Positions 1 through 9,663 of a stretch of DNA of 48,281 nucleotides are shown piece after piece. The translations under genes were made by a program, and so were the position numbers. The first letter of the stretch is position 1, and every line of letters starts with the position of its first letter. The DNA is taken from contig JABAYY010000054.1 in the NCBI GenBank assembly GCA_018608765.1, positions 1 to 48,281 on the forward strand, written 5' to 3'. Origin of the DNA: Flavobacteriaceae bacterium (GTDB taxonomy: Bacteria > Bacteroidota > Bacteroidia > Flavobacteriales > Flavobacteriaceae). The notes under the pieces are model-generated. The model saw only the letters and a program-made list of their open reading frames with translations, did no database searches and was not told where the DNA came from.

Positions 1-1323
1 TCTATTGTAAAACGTACCGGACGTATTGCTTCCATCAATGTAGGTGAAGGAATTGTTGGTCGTGTGGTAGATACACTTGGCGCACCGATTGATGGTAAAG
101 GCCCTATTGAAGGGAAACTTTATGAAATGCCTTTAGAGCGTAAAGCTCCTGGAGTTATTTTCCGTGAGCCTGTTACTGAGCCTTTACAAACAGGTATCAA
201 ATCCATTGATGCTATGATCCCAGTAGGTCGTGGACAACGTGAGTTGGTCATTGGAGACAGACAAACTGGTAAAACAGCCGTTTGTATCGATACCATTTTA
301 AATCAAAAAGAATTTTACGATGCAGGGGAACCTGTGTATTGTATCTATGTTGCTGTAGGGCAAAAAGCATCTACAGTCGCATTGATTGCTAAAACGTTAG
401 AAGAAAAAGGAGCTTTGGCTTATACGACAATAGTTGCAGCAAATGCATCTGATCCAGCACCAATGCAAGTATATGCACCTTTTGCAGGCGCAGCCATTGG
501 CGAGTACTTTAGAGACACGGGTCGTCCAGCATTGATTGTCTATGATGATTTATCAAAACAAGCCGTAGCCTACCGTGAGGTATCTCTTTTATTACGTCGT
601 CCTCCAGGACGTGAGGCGTATCCAGGAGATGTATTTTACTTACACTCCCGTTTATTAGAGCGTGCAGCAAAAGTCATCAACAATGATGAAATTGCAAAAG
701 ACATGAACGATTTACCAGATTCATTAAAGCCAATCGTAAAAGGAGGTGGGTCTTTAACAGCACTTCCAATTATTGAAACACAGGCAGGTGATGTATCTGC
801 TTATATTCCAACCAATGTAATTTCGATTACGGATGGTCAAATATTCTTAGATGGTGATTTGTTTAACTCTGGGGTTCGTCCAGCAATTAACGTAGGTATT
901 TCGGTATCTCGTGTAGGTGGAAACGCACAGATTAAAGCAATGAAAAAAGTATCTGGAACTCTAAAATTAGACCAGGCACAATTCCGTGAACTAGAAGCCT
1001 TTGCTAAGTTTGGATCTGATTTAGATGCCGTGACTTTAAATGTAATTGAAAAAGGACGACGTAACGTTGAAATTTTGAAGCAAGCACAAAATGATCCTTT
1101 CAAAGTTGAAGATCAAGTTGCAATCATTTATGCAGGGTCAAAAAACCTTTTAAGAGAAGTACCTGTCAATAAAGTCAAAGAATTTGAAACCGAATATATC
1201 GAGTTTTTAAGAGCCAAGCACAGTGATGTGCTAGCAACCCTAAAAGCAGGTAAATTAACGGATGAGGTGACAGACACGTTAACCGCAGTTGCAAAAGAAT
1301 TATCAAGCAAATATAGCGCTTAG
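1..1323 (+). CDS. atpA: F1Fo ATP synthase subunit alpha (5' truncated)
   Basis: Alpha subunit of the F1 catalytic head, which binds non-catalytic nucleotides and alternates with beta subunits. The reading frame is open from base 1, so the gene enters from outside the window. About 440 residues are present and roughly the first 85 are missing. The P-loop GDRQTGKT is encoded at 253-276. It is followed by the alpha signature around the sequence [16 protein letters not shown] and by the SVSRVGG segment that carries the arginine finger. The gene ends 17 bp before atpG, so it belongs to the upstream atp cluster (expected atpBEFHAG order in Bacteroidota). The beta and epsilon genes lie about 39 kb away on the other strand. 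Identification is very secure. Confidence 0.97.
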   Translation, partial: SIVKRTGRIASINVGEGIVGRVVDTLGAPIDGKGPIEGKLYEMPLERKAPGVIFREPVTEPLQTGIKSIDAMIPVGRGQRELVIGDRQTGKTAVCIDTILNQKEFYDAGEPVYCIYVAVGQKASTVALIAKTLEEKGALAYTTIVAANASDPAPMQVYAPFAGAAIGEYFRDTGRPALIVYDDLSKQAVAYREVSLLLRRPPGREAYPGDVFYLHSRLLERAAKVINNDEIAKDMNDLPDSLKPIVKGGGSLTALPIIETQAGDVSAYIPTNVISITDGQIFLDGDLFNSGVRPAINVGISVSRVGGNAQIKAMKKVSGTLKLDQAQFRELEAFAKFGSDLDAVTLNVIEKGRRNVEILKQAQNDPFKVEDQVAIIYAGSKNLLREVPVNKVKEFETEYIEFLRAKHSDVLATLKAGKLTDEVTDTLTAVAKELSSKYSA

Positions 1324-1340
1324 TTTAAGACAACAATAGC

Positions 1341-2195
1341 ATGGCAAATTTAAAAGAAATCCGAAATAGAATAGCGTCCGTATCTTCAACGATGCAGATT
1401 ACAAGTGCCATGAAAATGGTGTCGGCTGCTAAGTTGAAAAAAGCACAAGATGCCATCACAGCGATGCGTCCTTATGCGAATAAACTCACGGAGCTTTTAC
1501 AAAACCTAAGTGCCACTTTGGATGCAGATTCTGGAAGTAAATACTCAGAACAACGCGAACTTAAAAATGTACTTATTGTTGCCATTACTTCAAACAGAGG
1601 GTTGTGTGGTGCGTTTAATTCTAACATTATTAAGCAAGCTAACTTAGTCGCAGAAAAATATGATGCCAATGTCTCCGTTGTTGCCATTGGAAAAAAAGCG
1701 AATGACGCCTTGTCTAAAAACTTTGAGGTTATTTCTAATCAAAGTCCTGTATATGACGATTTAACATTTGACAATGTTGCTGAAATAGCTGAGATGCTTA
1801 TGGAGCAATTTGAATCCAAAGCCTTTGATAAGATTGAAATTATTTATAATAAATTTAAAAATGCAGCGACTCAAGAAATCATGACCGAGCAGTTTTTGCC
1901 AATTGAGGCTGTAGAAAGCGATACCAATGTAAACCTCGATTATATTTTTGAACCGTCTAAAGAGGAGATTGTAGAAACCTTAATTCCAAAGTCTTTAAAG
2001 ACGCAGTTATACAAGTCTATTCGTGATAGTTTTGCAAGCGAGCACGGCGCTCGAATGACCGCAATGCACAAAGCTACTGATAATGCAACAGAGCTTAGAG
2101 ATCAGCTTAAATTGACGTATAACAAAGCACGTCAAGCATCCATTACCAATGAGATTTTAGAAATTGTTGGTGGGGCAGAAGCGTTGAATGGCTAA
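1341..2195 (+). CDS. atpG: F1Fo ATP synthase subunit gamma
   Basis: Central rotating shaft of F1, coupling proton flow in Fo to catalysis in the alpha/beta head. The 284-residue product has the typical N-terminal helix (MANLKEIRNRIASVSSTMQI) and the conserved C-terminal helix with GARMTAMHKATDNA near residues 235-250. These two helices form the coiled-coil rotor. Length is normal for the family. The gene follows atpA by 17 bp and is the last of its operon, because a strong rho-independent terminator begins 26 bp after the stop codon. Confidence 0.97.
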   Translation: MANLKEIRNRIASVSSTMQITSAMKMVSAAKLKKAQDAITAMRPYANKLTELLQNLSATLDADSGSKYSEQRELKNVLIVAITSNRGLCGAFNSNIIKQANLVAEKYDANVSVVAIGKKANDALSKNFEVISNQSPVYDDLTFDNVAEIAEMLMEQFESKAFDKIEIIYNKFKNAATQEIMTEQFLPIEAVESDTNVNLDYIFEPSKEEIVETLIPKSLKTQLYKSIRDSFASEHGARMTAMHKATDNATELRDQLKLTYNKARQASITNEILEIVGGAEALNG

Positions 2196-2221
2196 TCATT
2201 TGATATTCTCAAACATAAATT

Positions 2222-2252
2222 AAAAAAAGCCTTGCAATGCAAGGCTTTTTTT
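2222..2252 (+). terminator. Rho-independent terminator after atpG
   Basis: A perfect inverted repeat forms the stem: seven A, GCCTTGC, loop AAT, GCAAGGC, seven T. The GC-rich core followed directly by a T run is the classic intrinsic terminator form. The A run on the other side would let it act on both strands. It ends the atpA-atpG transcript. Confidence 0.9.
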
Positions 2253-2322
2253 ATGGCATAAAAGTTGTTTAATTTTAAACTCAATTAAAATCCGTAAGTT
2301 TATAAACATAAATTCAAATCAA

Positions 2323-2826
2323 ATGAAACTCACTACCCCCCTTATTTTAGCACTCGTTTTTTTAACCCTTGTCAATTGTAAAACCCCGCAAGAATCGGTA
2401 TTACAATTCCAATCCACTGCGCCTTTAGAAATTGAAGCACCCTATTACAACTCCTGGGTCGCAGGAATTGAAGGTGGAGGCTCAGGAATTAACGTATTTT
2501 TACCCCTCAAAGACAATGGAGGACTAGTCATAGACAGCCTTCACTTTAGAGGTCAAAGGTCTGCGGTAGAAACAAGAGATAAATTAATTATAGGTCGATT
2601 TAATAGTTCTGTTAATCAACCAAAAGACATTATAATGAGTTCCAACCCTCAGGACGAATACAAGAACAAGAGTGTATTGTTACGGGACACTTCACCTTTT
2701 AAATTAGCTCAAAACGAGTGTGTTATTAGTTATGAAGTTAATGGAAAACGGCTATATTATAAAATCTCAAACCTCAAAAAAGAGGAAACTATTGCCTATC
2801 CTTCGGCACCGCCAAAAAACCGCTAA
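2323..2826 (+). CDS. Hypothetical lipoprotein
   Basis: I do not recognise the family. The 167-residue product begins with a lipoprotein signal peptide (hydrophobic core, then LVNC with the lipidated cysteine at residue 19), so it is probably anchored in the inner or outer membrane. The mature part is polar, lacks further cysteines except one near the C-terminus, and looks like a compact beta-rich domain. It is probably a monocistronic gene between the atpG terminator and the flippase gene. A partial -7 match, TAAGTTTA at 2295-2302, may be its promoter, but the nearest TTG is 27 nt away, so this is weak. Confidence 0.75.
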   Translation: MKLTTPLILALVFLTLVNCKTPQESVLQFQSTAPLEIEAPYYNSWVAGIEGGGSGINVFLPLKDNGGLVIDSLHFRGQRSAVETRDKLIIGRFNSSVNQPKDIIMSSNPQDEYKNKSVLLRDTSPFKLAQNECVISYEVNGKRLYYKISNLKKEETIAYPSAPPKNR

Positions 2827-2885
2827 ACAACAATTATAGATTGTTCGTTAAAATGTGTATTTTTATAGGATAAAATAAGAGAGCA

Positions 2886-4358
2886 TTGAGCGTCCTAAAA
2901 ACAGTATACAAACAAACCTTCATTTATGGACTGGCTACCGTCGTTCCAAGAATGTTGAGCTTTCTTTTGGTGCGTTTACATACCGATAAATCGGTGCTAG
3001 AAAACGTTGCAGACTATGGGGATGTTTCTATTATATTCGCTTATTTTGTGTTGTTTAACGTCATCCTTGCGTATGGTATGGAAACCGCTTTTTTCCGTTT
3101 TTTTAATAAAGAACCTTCCAAAGCCAAAGTACTCAGCACCGCTACCATTTCGATTATAGCATCCTCTTTAGGATTTTTAGGTCTTGGTTTGCTATTTCAA
3201 CAACAGATCGCAGATCTCACACACATCCATGTCAACTACATCACCCTTGTTGTATGGACTTTGTTTTTAGATGCCTTGGTCATTATACCGTTTGCCTACC
3301 TAAGAGCGCAAGGGAAGCCTATAAAATATACAGCAGTCAAATTGACGAATGTAGTGGTCAATTTAGCTTTAAACATATTTCTATTAGTATATTTAAAAGC
3401 ACTGTCGGCTGACAACAGTATTTGGGATTCCATCTATATCGCTAATTTTGAAGTGAGTTATATTTTCATTGCCAACCTCGTCGCGAGTGCTGTTACTTTA
3501 CTGATTCTTTTACCGTTTTATTTTAAAATCAACTATAAAATAGACACCGTTCTATGGAAAAAAATGCTGCGTTATGCCTTGCCGGTCTTAGTGTCCGGAG
3601 TGGCATTTTCTGTCAATGAAACTTTTGATCGGGTGTTGTTGGAGCGTCTTCTCCCAGAATCCATAGCTAAAACATCGGTAGGAATGTACTCCGCATGTTA
3701 CAAACTCGCCCTGTTTATGATGTTGTTTGCAACCGCTTACCGTTTGGGAATAGAACCTTTCTTTTTCAGTCAATCCAAAACAAAAGACGCTACTAAAAAC
3801 TATGCAAAAATCTTGGAATTTTTTGTGATATGCGGTGCCCTTATTTTGCTAATAGTCGTGGTGTTTGTCGATGTTTTAAAACTCATTCTTATTCCAAACG
3901 AAGCCTATTGGGAAGCCATGAAAGTGGTGCCGATTTTATTATTGGCTTATCTTTTTCTTGGAATATATCACAATTTATCTGTGTGGTACAAAATCACAGA
4001 CCGCACCAAGTTTGGGGCTTATATTTCGGTTATTGGAGCGGGTATTACCCTTTTGGTAAACCTAATGTTTATCACATCGTTTAATTATATGGCTTCTGCC
4101 ATGGCTACTCTAGCAGCCTATTTTTCAATGACGCTACTGTCGTATTATTTTGGTCGCAAGCATTACCCAATTCCCTACAACATAAAAAAAATAAGTATCT
4201 ATTTAATCCTTGCCATCAGTTTATCAGCCCTGTCCTTTTATCAATTTAGAGCCCAGTATTTAATTGGGTCTACCTTGATAGGAATCTTATTACTTATTAT
4301 TTGGCAAAATGAAAAAGCGACCATCAAACAATTTTTAAAACCTTCCCATGACCATTAA
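2886..4358 (+). CDS. Polysaccharide flippase-like membrane protein (MATE/Wzx superfamily)
   Basis: A 490-residue integral membrane protein with about 12-14 hydrophobic segments. It resembles the polysaccharide biosynthesis/flippase family that moves lipid-linked glycans across the inner membrane. The N-terminus ([20 protein letters not shown]) is characteristic of Bacteroidota members of this family. The start is a TTG, because no ATG lies near the conserved N-terminus and the TTG sits just after a purine-rich AGAGAG stretch. The stop codon lies 11 bp inside dut, suggesting translational coupling. The substrate is unknown. It heads an envelope operon running to 8136. Confidence 0.85.
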   Translation: MSVLKTVYKQTFIYGLATVVPRMLSFLLVRLHTDKSVLENVADYGDVSIIFAYFVLFNVILAYGMETAFFRFFNKEPSKAKVLSTATISIIASSLGFLGLGLLFQQQIADLTHIHVNYITLVVWTLFLDALVIIPFAYLRAQGKPIKYTAVKLTNVVVNLALNIFLLVYLKALSADNSIWDSIYIANFEVSYIFIANLVASAVTLLILLPFYFKINYKIDTVLWKKMLRYALPVLVSGVAFSVNETFDRVLLERLLPESIAKTSVGMYSACYKLALFMMLFATAYRLGIEPFFFSQSKTKDATKNYAKILEFFVICGALILLIVVVFVDVLKLILIPNEAYWEAMKVVPILLLAYLFLGIYHNLSVWYKITDRTKFGAYISVIGAGITLLVNLMFITSFNYMASAMATLAAYFSMTLLSYYFGRKHYPIPYNIKKISIYLILAISLSALSFYQFRAQYLIGSTLIGILLLIIWQNEKATIKQFLKPSHDH

Positions 4359-4779
4359 AATTATAAATAAATCAGCCCATCAACTTCCGGAATACGAAAC
4401 AGGCGCATCTGCAGGAATGGATCTCCGAGCAAATATTTCAGAAGCAGTTATTTTGAAGCCATTAGCTCGAGCGATTATCAAAACAGGTTTGTTTATAGAA
4501 CTTCCTGTGGGGTTTGAAGCCCAAGTACGTCCCAGAAGTGGTTTGGCAGCAAAACACGGCTTAACAGTCTTGAACAGCCCTGGTACTGTGGATGCAGATT
4601 ACCGTGGCGAAATAGGGGTTATTTTGGTAAACCTATCAAATACAGATTTCAAAATAGAAAATGGCGAACGTATTGCGCAATTAGTCATCGCAAAACACGA
4701 ACGGGCGGTTTGGCTCGAAGTTGATCAACTCAATGAAACCTCTCGAGGAGAAGGTGGATTTGGAAGCACTGGAAAGTAA
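4348..4779 (+). CDS. dut: dUTP diphosphatase
   Basis: Hydrolyses dUTP to dUMP and pyrophosphate, keeping uracil out of DNA and supplying dUMP for thymidylate synthesis. It acts in the cytoplasm as a trimer. The 143-residue product shows all five trimeric dUTPase motifs: AGMDLRA near residue 22, [10 protein letters not shown] near 62, [10 protein letters not shown] near 82 (with the tyrosine that stacks on uracil), GERIAQLVI near 108, and the C-terminal arm GEGGFGSTG. It overlaps the flippase gene by 11 bp, and its stop shares one base with the next start (TAATG). Confidence 0.96.
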   Translation: MTIKIINKSAHQLPEYETGASAGMDLRANISEAVILKPLARAIIKTGLFIELPVGFEAQVRPRSGLAAKHGLTVLNSPGTVDADYRGEIGVILVNLSNTDFKIENGERIAQLVIAKHERAVWLEVDQLNETSRGEGGFGSTGK

Positions 4780-6137
4780 TGAAGAGAACGCGGTTTGCTT
4801 TTGTAGCATTTTGTATCCTGATAAGTTCGTTTGGGGTACAAGCACAAGCTGAAACAGACTCTCTTTTGTCTGTTTCAAACGACAGCACGCATGTTAAGTT
4901 CCAAAATTATTTTTATGAAGCGCTAAAACAAAAAGCACTCGAAAACTATTCCAAAGCAATCGATGCATTAGTCACATGTAACTCATTAAACTCAAGTGAA
5001 TCGGTTATTTTTCATGAGTTAGGCACTAATTATTTTAAGCTGAAACAATATGAGAACTCAGAATTTAATTTTCAAAAAGCCATCGCATTAGACAGTGATA
5101 ATTTTTGGTATAAAGAAAGTTTATATCATTTATATATAGAACAAAACCGCTTTGAAGAAGCAATTATAGCCCTCAAACCCTTGTTGTTTCGCCATCCAGA
5201 TTACAAACAAGACTTAGTGAATCTTTATCTTGAGGTTGGGAGGTATGACGACGCGCTAAATGTTTTAGATGATTTGGATAACACGCTAGGGGTAAAGCCC
5301 TCTAGAGATCAAATCCGAAAGGAGCTATACGATTTGAGTGGGGCAGAAGACAAGCGGATTGCGTACCTTCAAAAACGCCTGCAAGATACACCAGAGGAAC
5401 CCATAAACTTTTTGAATCTCATTTATGCGTATAGCAACTTGGATCAAAAAAAAGAAGCGTTTGAAACCGCTGAAGCCTTCTTAAAACAACATCCAAAATC
5501 TCATTTGGTTCATGTAGCATTGTATAAATTTTATTTAGATGCAGAGGCGTACGAAAAGGCGATCGCGTCCATGAAAATTGTCACTACAAGTACCGTTGTG
5601 TTGCCCAGCCTTAAGGTGAAAGTACTAAATGATTTCATGAATTTTATAACCAAATTTCCAGAGTACGAATCTGCACTGCTAGACGTTACAAATACAGTCA
5701 GTGAAAACACCCCAAGCCGTTCCGATTTAGAATGGGCGGATTACTATTACAATCAAAAAGCCTATTTAAAAGCAATCTCTTCGTATGTAAAAGCATTGGA
5801 GTTTGATCCAGATAATTTTACAATTATTAAAAATTTAGCGCTTTTGTATTTGGAAACCAACCAGTTTGAAACAGCTGTACTGTTTACTAATAATCAAATG
5901 GAATTATACCCTTCTCAACCTGTTTTATATTTAGTCAATGGGACAGCAAACAGACAACTTGACCACTTAGATTTGGCGATTGAAAACCTCACAATCGGAT
6001 TGGATTATATATATGATAATAAAAAAGTAGAATACGATTTTTACAAACAACTCAGCACTGCTTTTAGGTTACAAGGAAATATTGAGGCATCAGATGCGTT
6101 TACTAAAAAAGCAATGGCATTAAAAAACAATCAATGA
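4779..6137 (+). CDS. Secreted tetratricopeptide-repeat protein
   Basis: A 452-residue protein with an N-terminal signal peptide (hydrophobic core at residues 8-20, likely cut after VQAQA), so it is periplasmic or outer-membrane associated. Tandem TPR units are visible throughout, for example around residues 40-120, 210-270 and 325-450, with the usual small-residue spacing and motifs such as YSKAIDAL, YEKAIASM and YLKAISSYVKALEFDP. TPR arrays act as protein-docking scaffolds. No catalytic domain is visible. The gene overlaps the DUF4292 lipoprotein gene by 4 bp (ATGA), which suggests coupled expression and a shared envelope role. Confidence 0.88.
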   Translation: MKRTRFAFVAFCILISSFGVQAQAETDSLLSVSNDSTHVKFQNYFYEALKQKALENYSKAIDALVTCNSLNSSESVIFHELGTNYFKLKQYENSEFNFQKAIALDSDNFWYKESLYHLYIEQNRFEEAIIALKPLLFRHPDYKQDLVNLYLEVGRYDDALNVLDDLDNTLGVKPSRDQIRKELYDLSGAEDKRIAYLQKRLQDTPEEPINFLNLIYAYSNLDQKKEAFETAEAFLKQHPKSHLVHVALYKFYLDAEAYEKAIASMKIVTTSTVVLPSLKVKVLNDFMNFITKFPEYESALLDVTNTVSENTPSRSDLEWADYYYNQKAYLKAISSYVKALEFDPDNFTIIKNLALLYLETNQFETAVLFTNNQMELYPSQPVLYLVNGTANRQLDHLDLAIENLTIGLDYIYDNKKVEYDFYKQLSTAFRLQGNIEASDAFTKKAMALKNNQ

Positions 6138-6910
6138 AACAGATAAATTTTTATATATACAGTATTGCTTTAGGACTCTTCTTTTTAGGTTGTAAAGGTG
6201 CAAAAGTAGTCCAGTCAAATGAGACCTTGGATCCAAAAATGTCTGTAAAGCAAATTGTTAAAAAATACAATAAATCACAGTCTGAATTTACGACGTTACA
6301 AGGCCGATTAAAAGTAGAATACACTCAAGGAAATCGATCTGAAACACATACCGTTACACTGCGAATAGAGCACGACAAAACCATTTGGGTCAATGCATTT
6401 CTCAATATGGTTCGGATCAAAATCACTCCTGACCGTGTGCGTTTTTATAATAAATTAGACAACAGTTATTTTGATGGAGACTATGCTTTAATTAGTGATT
6501 TTTTTGGAACGGACCTTCAGTTTAAAAACCTTCAGAATCTTCTCTTAGGCGAAGCTATTTTTGATATTAAACCTAAAGAATTTGAAAAGAAGCTCCACCC
6601 AAATTCTTATACGATCGCACCTAAACGACAAAACGATCTTTTTGATTTATTATACTTAATTAATCCTAGTTATTTTAAATTAGATGCTCAGTTGTTAAGT
6701 CAGTCCTTGGAGCAAAATGTCTTGAAAGTTCAGTACCGATCTTACCAAAATGTAGAGGGATTGGTCCTTCCTGAACAGATGGCGATCACATCTACCAACC
6801 CGAATGAACAAACCACTCTAAATTTGAATATAAAATCCGTAAGTTTGGATCAACCATTACGTTTTCCTTTTACCATTCCAAAAGGATTTAAAGCTATTGA
6901 ATTAAAATGA
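6134..6910 (+). CDS. DUF4292 family lipoprotein, LolA/LolB-like fold suspected
   Basis: A 258-residue lipoprotein. The signal peptide ends in LGCKG with the lipidated cysteine at residue 20. The body fits the Bacteroidota DUF4292 family: a segment like TLQGRLKVEYTQG, then IWVNAFLNMVRIKITPD and a YFDGDYALISDFFG region. This resembles the half-barrel of LolA/LolB lipoprotein carriers, so a role in binding lipids or lipoproteins at the outer membrane is an inference. It sits between a TPR protein and an EnvC-like protein, with 4-bp start/stop overlaps on both sides. Confidence 0.85.
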   Translation: MKQINFYIYSIALGLFFLGCKGAKVVQSNETLDPKMSVKQIVKKYNKSQSEFTTLQGRLKVEYTQGNRSETHTVTLRIEHDKTIWVNAFLNMVRIKITPDRVRFYNKLDNSYFDGDYALISDFFGTDLQFKNLQNLLLGEAIFDIKPKEFEKKLHPNSYTIAPKRQNDLFDLLYLINPSYFKLDAQLLSQSLEQNVLKVQYRSYQNVEGLVLPEQMAITSTNPNEQTTLNLNIKSVSLDQPLRFPFTIPKGFKAIELK

Positions 6911-8136
6911 AATTAACCAGTCCACGTTTTACCTTAATACTGTTTTTACTCACGTTTATGCTGCATTTTAGTGGCTTTTCTCAAAGTAAGAAGCAACAAG
7001 AATTAGAAGAACGTCGCCGCGAACTAACTCGTGAAATTCAGCAGATAGGTGCTTTATTGTTTGAAGGTAAAAAGGAACAGAAATCAGTACTATCTGTTGT
7101 TGAAGATTTGGACTTTAAGATCAAAGTAAGAAAAAACCTTATCAGCATAACCAATCAACAGGCCAATTTATTAACACGTGAAATCAATACGAATCAGACT
7201 AAAATCTCCAAACTAAGAGTGAGGCTAAAAGCTCTGAAAGCCGATTATGCGCAAATGATTGTCAAGTCCTACAAGAGTCGATCCGATCAAAGTAAGCTCA
7301 TGTTTTTATTGTCTTCCACTAATTTTCAACAAGCTTACAAGCGTTTACAGTACATAAAGCAATATGCCGATTATCAAAAGCTTCAAGCAGAATTAATTAA
7401 GACAGAAACAGCTAAAATGCAAGAGCTAAACATTGAGCTTGTCACTCAAAAAAAGAATAAACAAACGCTTATTGAAGAGAATAAAATGGCAAAGTCTGTT
7501 CTTGACCAAGAACGTATGCAACAAAACATTCTGATTAGCGATATAAAGAATAATTTATCCAAGTTTACAGCGCAACTAAAAACCAAGCAACGCGAGTCTA
7601 ATAAGATAGATAAAGAAATTAGAAAAATCATTCAGGCGGCCATTGCAGCCTCTAATAAAAAAGCTGGTAAATCTGCAAAATCAAAAGTGTTTTCATTGAC
7701 TCCTGAGCAAAAGATTTTAGCTGCAAATTTCACCTCTAACAAAGGGAAACTTCCATGGCCTGTTGCTAAAGGTGTTGTGAAATTACGTTACGGAAACAAT
7801 CCATCTCCGATTGATCGTTCGCTAACGATTAAAAGTAATGGCGTCCGAATTGCGACCAATAAAGGAGAGGAAGTCCGTGCCGTTTTTGAAGGAGTGGTAC
7901 AGGGTATTATGACTCCAAAAAATGGAAATAACACCATTATGGTGAGACATGGTAACTATATTACGGTTTATAAAAACTTATCTAAATTTTATGTCCAAAA
8001 AGGAGATAAGGTGACCACAAAACAAGTCATCGGAGAAGTGATTACCAATAAAGCATCTGGAGAAACCATTCTTAGTTTTGGGATTTATAAAGACTCTGCA
8101 ACACAAAACCCTTCACAGTGGATTTATCGTTTATAA
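6907..8136 (+). CDS. EnvC-like murein hydrolase activator with degenerate LytM (M23) domain
   Basis: A 409-residue secreted protein. It has a signal peptide (residues 1-26, ending GFSQS), a long coiled coil (about 28-250) and a C-terminal LytM/M23 domain (about 285-405). In active LytM enzymes zinc is held by HxxxD and HxH. Here the first site reads SNGVRI, the final site reads ILSFGIY, and the YxHL element reads YKNL, so all metal ligands are lost. Coiled coil plus dead LytM matches EnvC/NlpD-type proteins, which activate septal amidases rather than cut peptidoglycan themselves. This assignment is inference from architecture. It is the last gene of the operon, convergent with the thioesterase gene. 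Confidence 0.87.
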   Translation: MKLTSPRFTLILFLLTFMLHFSGFSQSKKQQELEERRRELTREIQQIGALLFEGKKEQKSVLSVVEDLDFKIKVRKNLISITNQQANLLTREINTNQTKISKLRVRLKALKADYAQMIVKSYKSRSDQSKLMFLLSSTNFQQAYKRLQYIKQYADYQKLQAELIKTETAKMQELNIELVTQKKNKQTLIEENKMAKSVLDQERMQQNILISDIKNNLSKFTAQLKTKQRESNKIDKEIRKIIQAAIAASNKKAGKSAKSKVFSLTPEQKILAANFTSNKGKLPWPVAKGVVKLRYGNNPSPIDRSLTIKSNGVRIATNKGEEVRAVFEGVVQGIMTPKNGNNTIMVRHGNYITVYKNLSKFYVQKGDKVTTKQVIGEVITNKASGETILSFGIYKDSATQNPSQWIYRL

Positions 8137-8137
8137 T

Positions 8138-8647
8138 CTAGCTGAAGAGTGCTTTTAGTTCTGTTGCTTCCTGCGCCTTCATTTTCCCCGCTAACACCAA
8201 GCTTAACTGTTTGCGCCTCAACGCCCCTTCATAACGCAAAATCTCTTCTTTTGTTTCTGGGACTAATTGTGGGATTCCAATAGGATATCCGTCACTATCA
8301 ACAGCAACAAATGTGAAAATGGCTTCATTCACTTTTACAGATGTTTCAGTATTTTTATCATCCACCCAAACATCGATATACACTTCCATTGAACTTTTAA
8401 ACGCACGTGTTACTTTAGCTTCAACGGTTACGATACTCCCCAATGGAACAGCATGTTTAAATGCGACATGATTCACTGAAGCTGTGACTACAATTTTACC
8501 AGAGTGACGCTCCGCAGCGATGCTAGCCGCACGATCCATTCTTGCTAATAATTCACCCCCAAACAAGGTGTGAATTGCATTTGTTTCGCTTGGAAGGACC
8601 AAGTCAGTCATGGTCGTTTTTGAGTCTTTAGGATGTTTAGATTCCAT
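8138..8647 (-). CDS. Acyl-CoA thioesterase, hotdog fold
   Basis: A 169-residue cytoplasmic protein of the YciA/BACH-like acyl-CoA hydrolase group, which splits acyl-CoA to free fatty acid and CoA. Visible family marks are the N-terminal NAIHTLFGGELLARMDRAAS segment, where the helix carries the catalytic acid region, followed by NHVAFKHAVPLGSIVTVEA and the strand VWVDDKNTETSVKVNEAIF. Length is normal for a single hotdog domain. It is probably transcribed alone. Its stop is one base from the end of the convergent EnvC-like gene, with no terminator between. Substrate chain length cannot be read from the sequence. Confidence 0.88.
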   Translation of the reverse strand: MESKHPKDSKTTMTDLVLPSETNAIHTLFGGELLARMDRAASIAAERHSGKIVVTASVNHVAFKHAVPLGSIVTVEAKVTRAFKSSMEVYIDVWVDDKNTETSVKVNEAIFTFVAVDSDGYPIGIPQLVPETKEEILRYEGALRRKQLSLVLAGKMKAQEATELKALFS

Positions 8648-8719
8648 AAATTTAGAATGTATAAGTGGAAAAGGTACAGAAGTTTGTACGGAATTTAGCG
8701 TTAAAAAAATTGCGGGGAG

Positions 8720-9658
8720 TTACGGAATGTCTTTTATCAATAACCATGCGGCACGATCTTGTGACTTTCTAATTTTGAACAAAGCTTTTTCTGCTTCTTT
8801 TCGTGTTTCAAAACTTTCATAAACAACTTGATGTAAGCCATATCTGTTGATGCCAATCAAACGTGCACTGTAGCCTAAAGCTTTTAGTTGTTGTAGTTTT
8901 CGTTCGCTATTTGCTTTCATTCTAAAAGCCCCTGCAACGACATGAAAATCACCACTTTGTTTCTTTAAACTCACCATGACAGCAGGCAATGGATTGTCAA
9001 TAACAAATGTAGCTTCTTGTATTTTATTATCTAAGGTAGCATTTGCGGTGTCAAGTGCTACACTGTTTTGTTGTTCAATTTGAGTAAGGTATAAATTAGA
9101 TCCAATAGAACCTCCCAATCCAAGTGCAAGAACAGCAATGGCTGCATACTTCATGTACAAAGCAGACTTACGCTTCTTAGGGGCCAAGGCAATGGCGCCT
9201 GTAGCTTCTAGATTGTGTACAACCGCTTTATGAGCTTGTCGCTCCACAGAAGGGGATACAAAAGAAGCCAAACCAAAAGCTTCGGTCATATAATTCAGAC
9301 TCTCAGACGGAACAAACAAAAGTTTACCTTCTTCAGAAAATGTTAATTCTCCAATATGTTTAAACTCAACCGTATCTCCTTTCTCTAAGCGTGATTTTAA
9401 CTGAGAAATTTGCTGTTCAATTTTTCGAGTAGCAGCCTCAAAACTAATATTTTCTACATCAGAAATGTAGGAAGCTAAAAGCCCGTCGTTAGATTTAAGC
9501 TGTGCATTAAAGGACAACTGTTTTTGCGGCGGGTAAAAATCACTTGTAGCCTCATTAATTCTCGCCGATATGGGATGCGACAAAAAAGCTCCAAAGTTAG
9601 GGAGTGTAACGCATTCGTAGCGGTAAAGTAAATCGCTGATGTATTGACTCAGTAGCAT
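8720..9658 (-). CDS. HU-CCDC81-like / transmembrane / SPOR domain protein
   Basis: A 312-residue bitopic protein. Residues 1-60 and about 62-118 resemble the two bacterial HU-CCDC81 domains, relatives of the HU/IHF fold; the first contains LPNFGAFL and the second KHIGELTFSEEGKLLF. After a basic stretch (KKRK) there is one transmembrane helix (about 168-191), then a linker and a C-terminal SPOR domain (about 236-310). SPOR domains bind peptidoglycan stripped of stem peptides, typical of division septa. The expected topology is HU-like part inside and SPOR in the periplasm. The start is supported by a -7 element only 5 bp upstream, implying an almost leaderless mRNA. Confidence 0.86.
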   Translation of the reverse strand: MLLSQYISDLLYRYECVTLPNFGAFLSHPISARINEATSDFYPPQKQLSFNAQLKSNDGLLASYISDVENISFEAATRKIEQQISQLKSRLEKGDTVEFKHIGELTFSEEGKLLFVPSESLNYMTEAFGLASFVSPSVERQAHKAVVHNLEATGAIALAPKKRKSALYMKYAAIAVLALGLGGSIGSNLYLTQIEQQNSVALDTANATLDNKIQEATFVIDNPLPAVMVSLKKQSGDFHVVAGAFRMKANSERKLQQLKALGYSARLIGINRYGLHQVVYESFETRKEAEKALFKIRKSQDRAAWLLIKDIP

Positions 9659-9663
9659 AAGTT

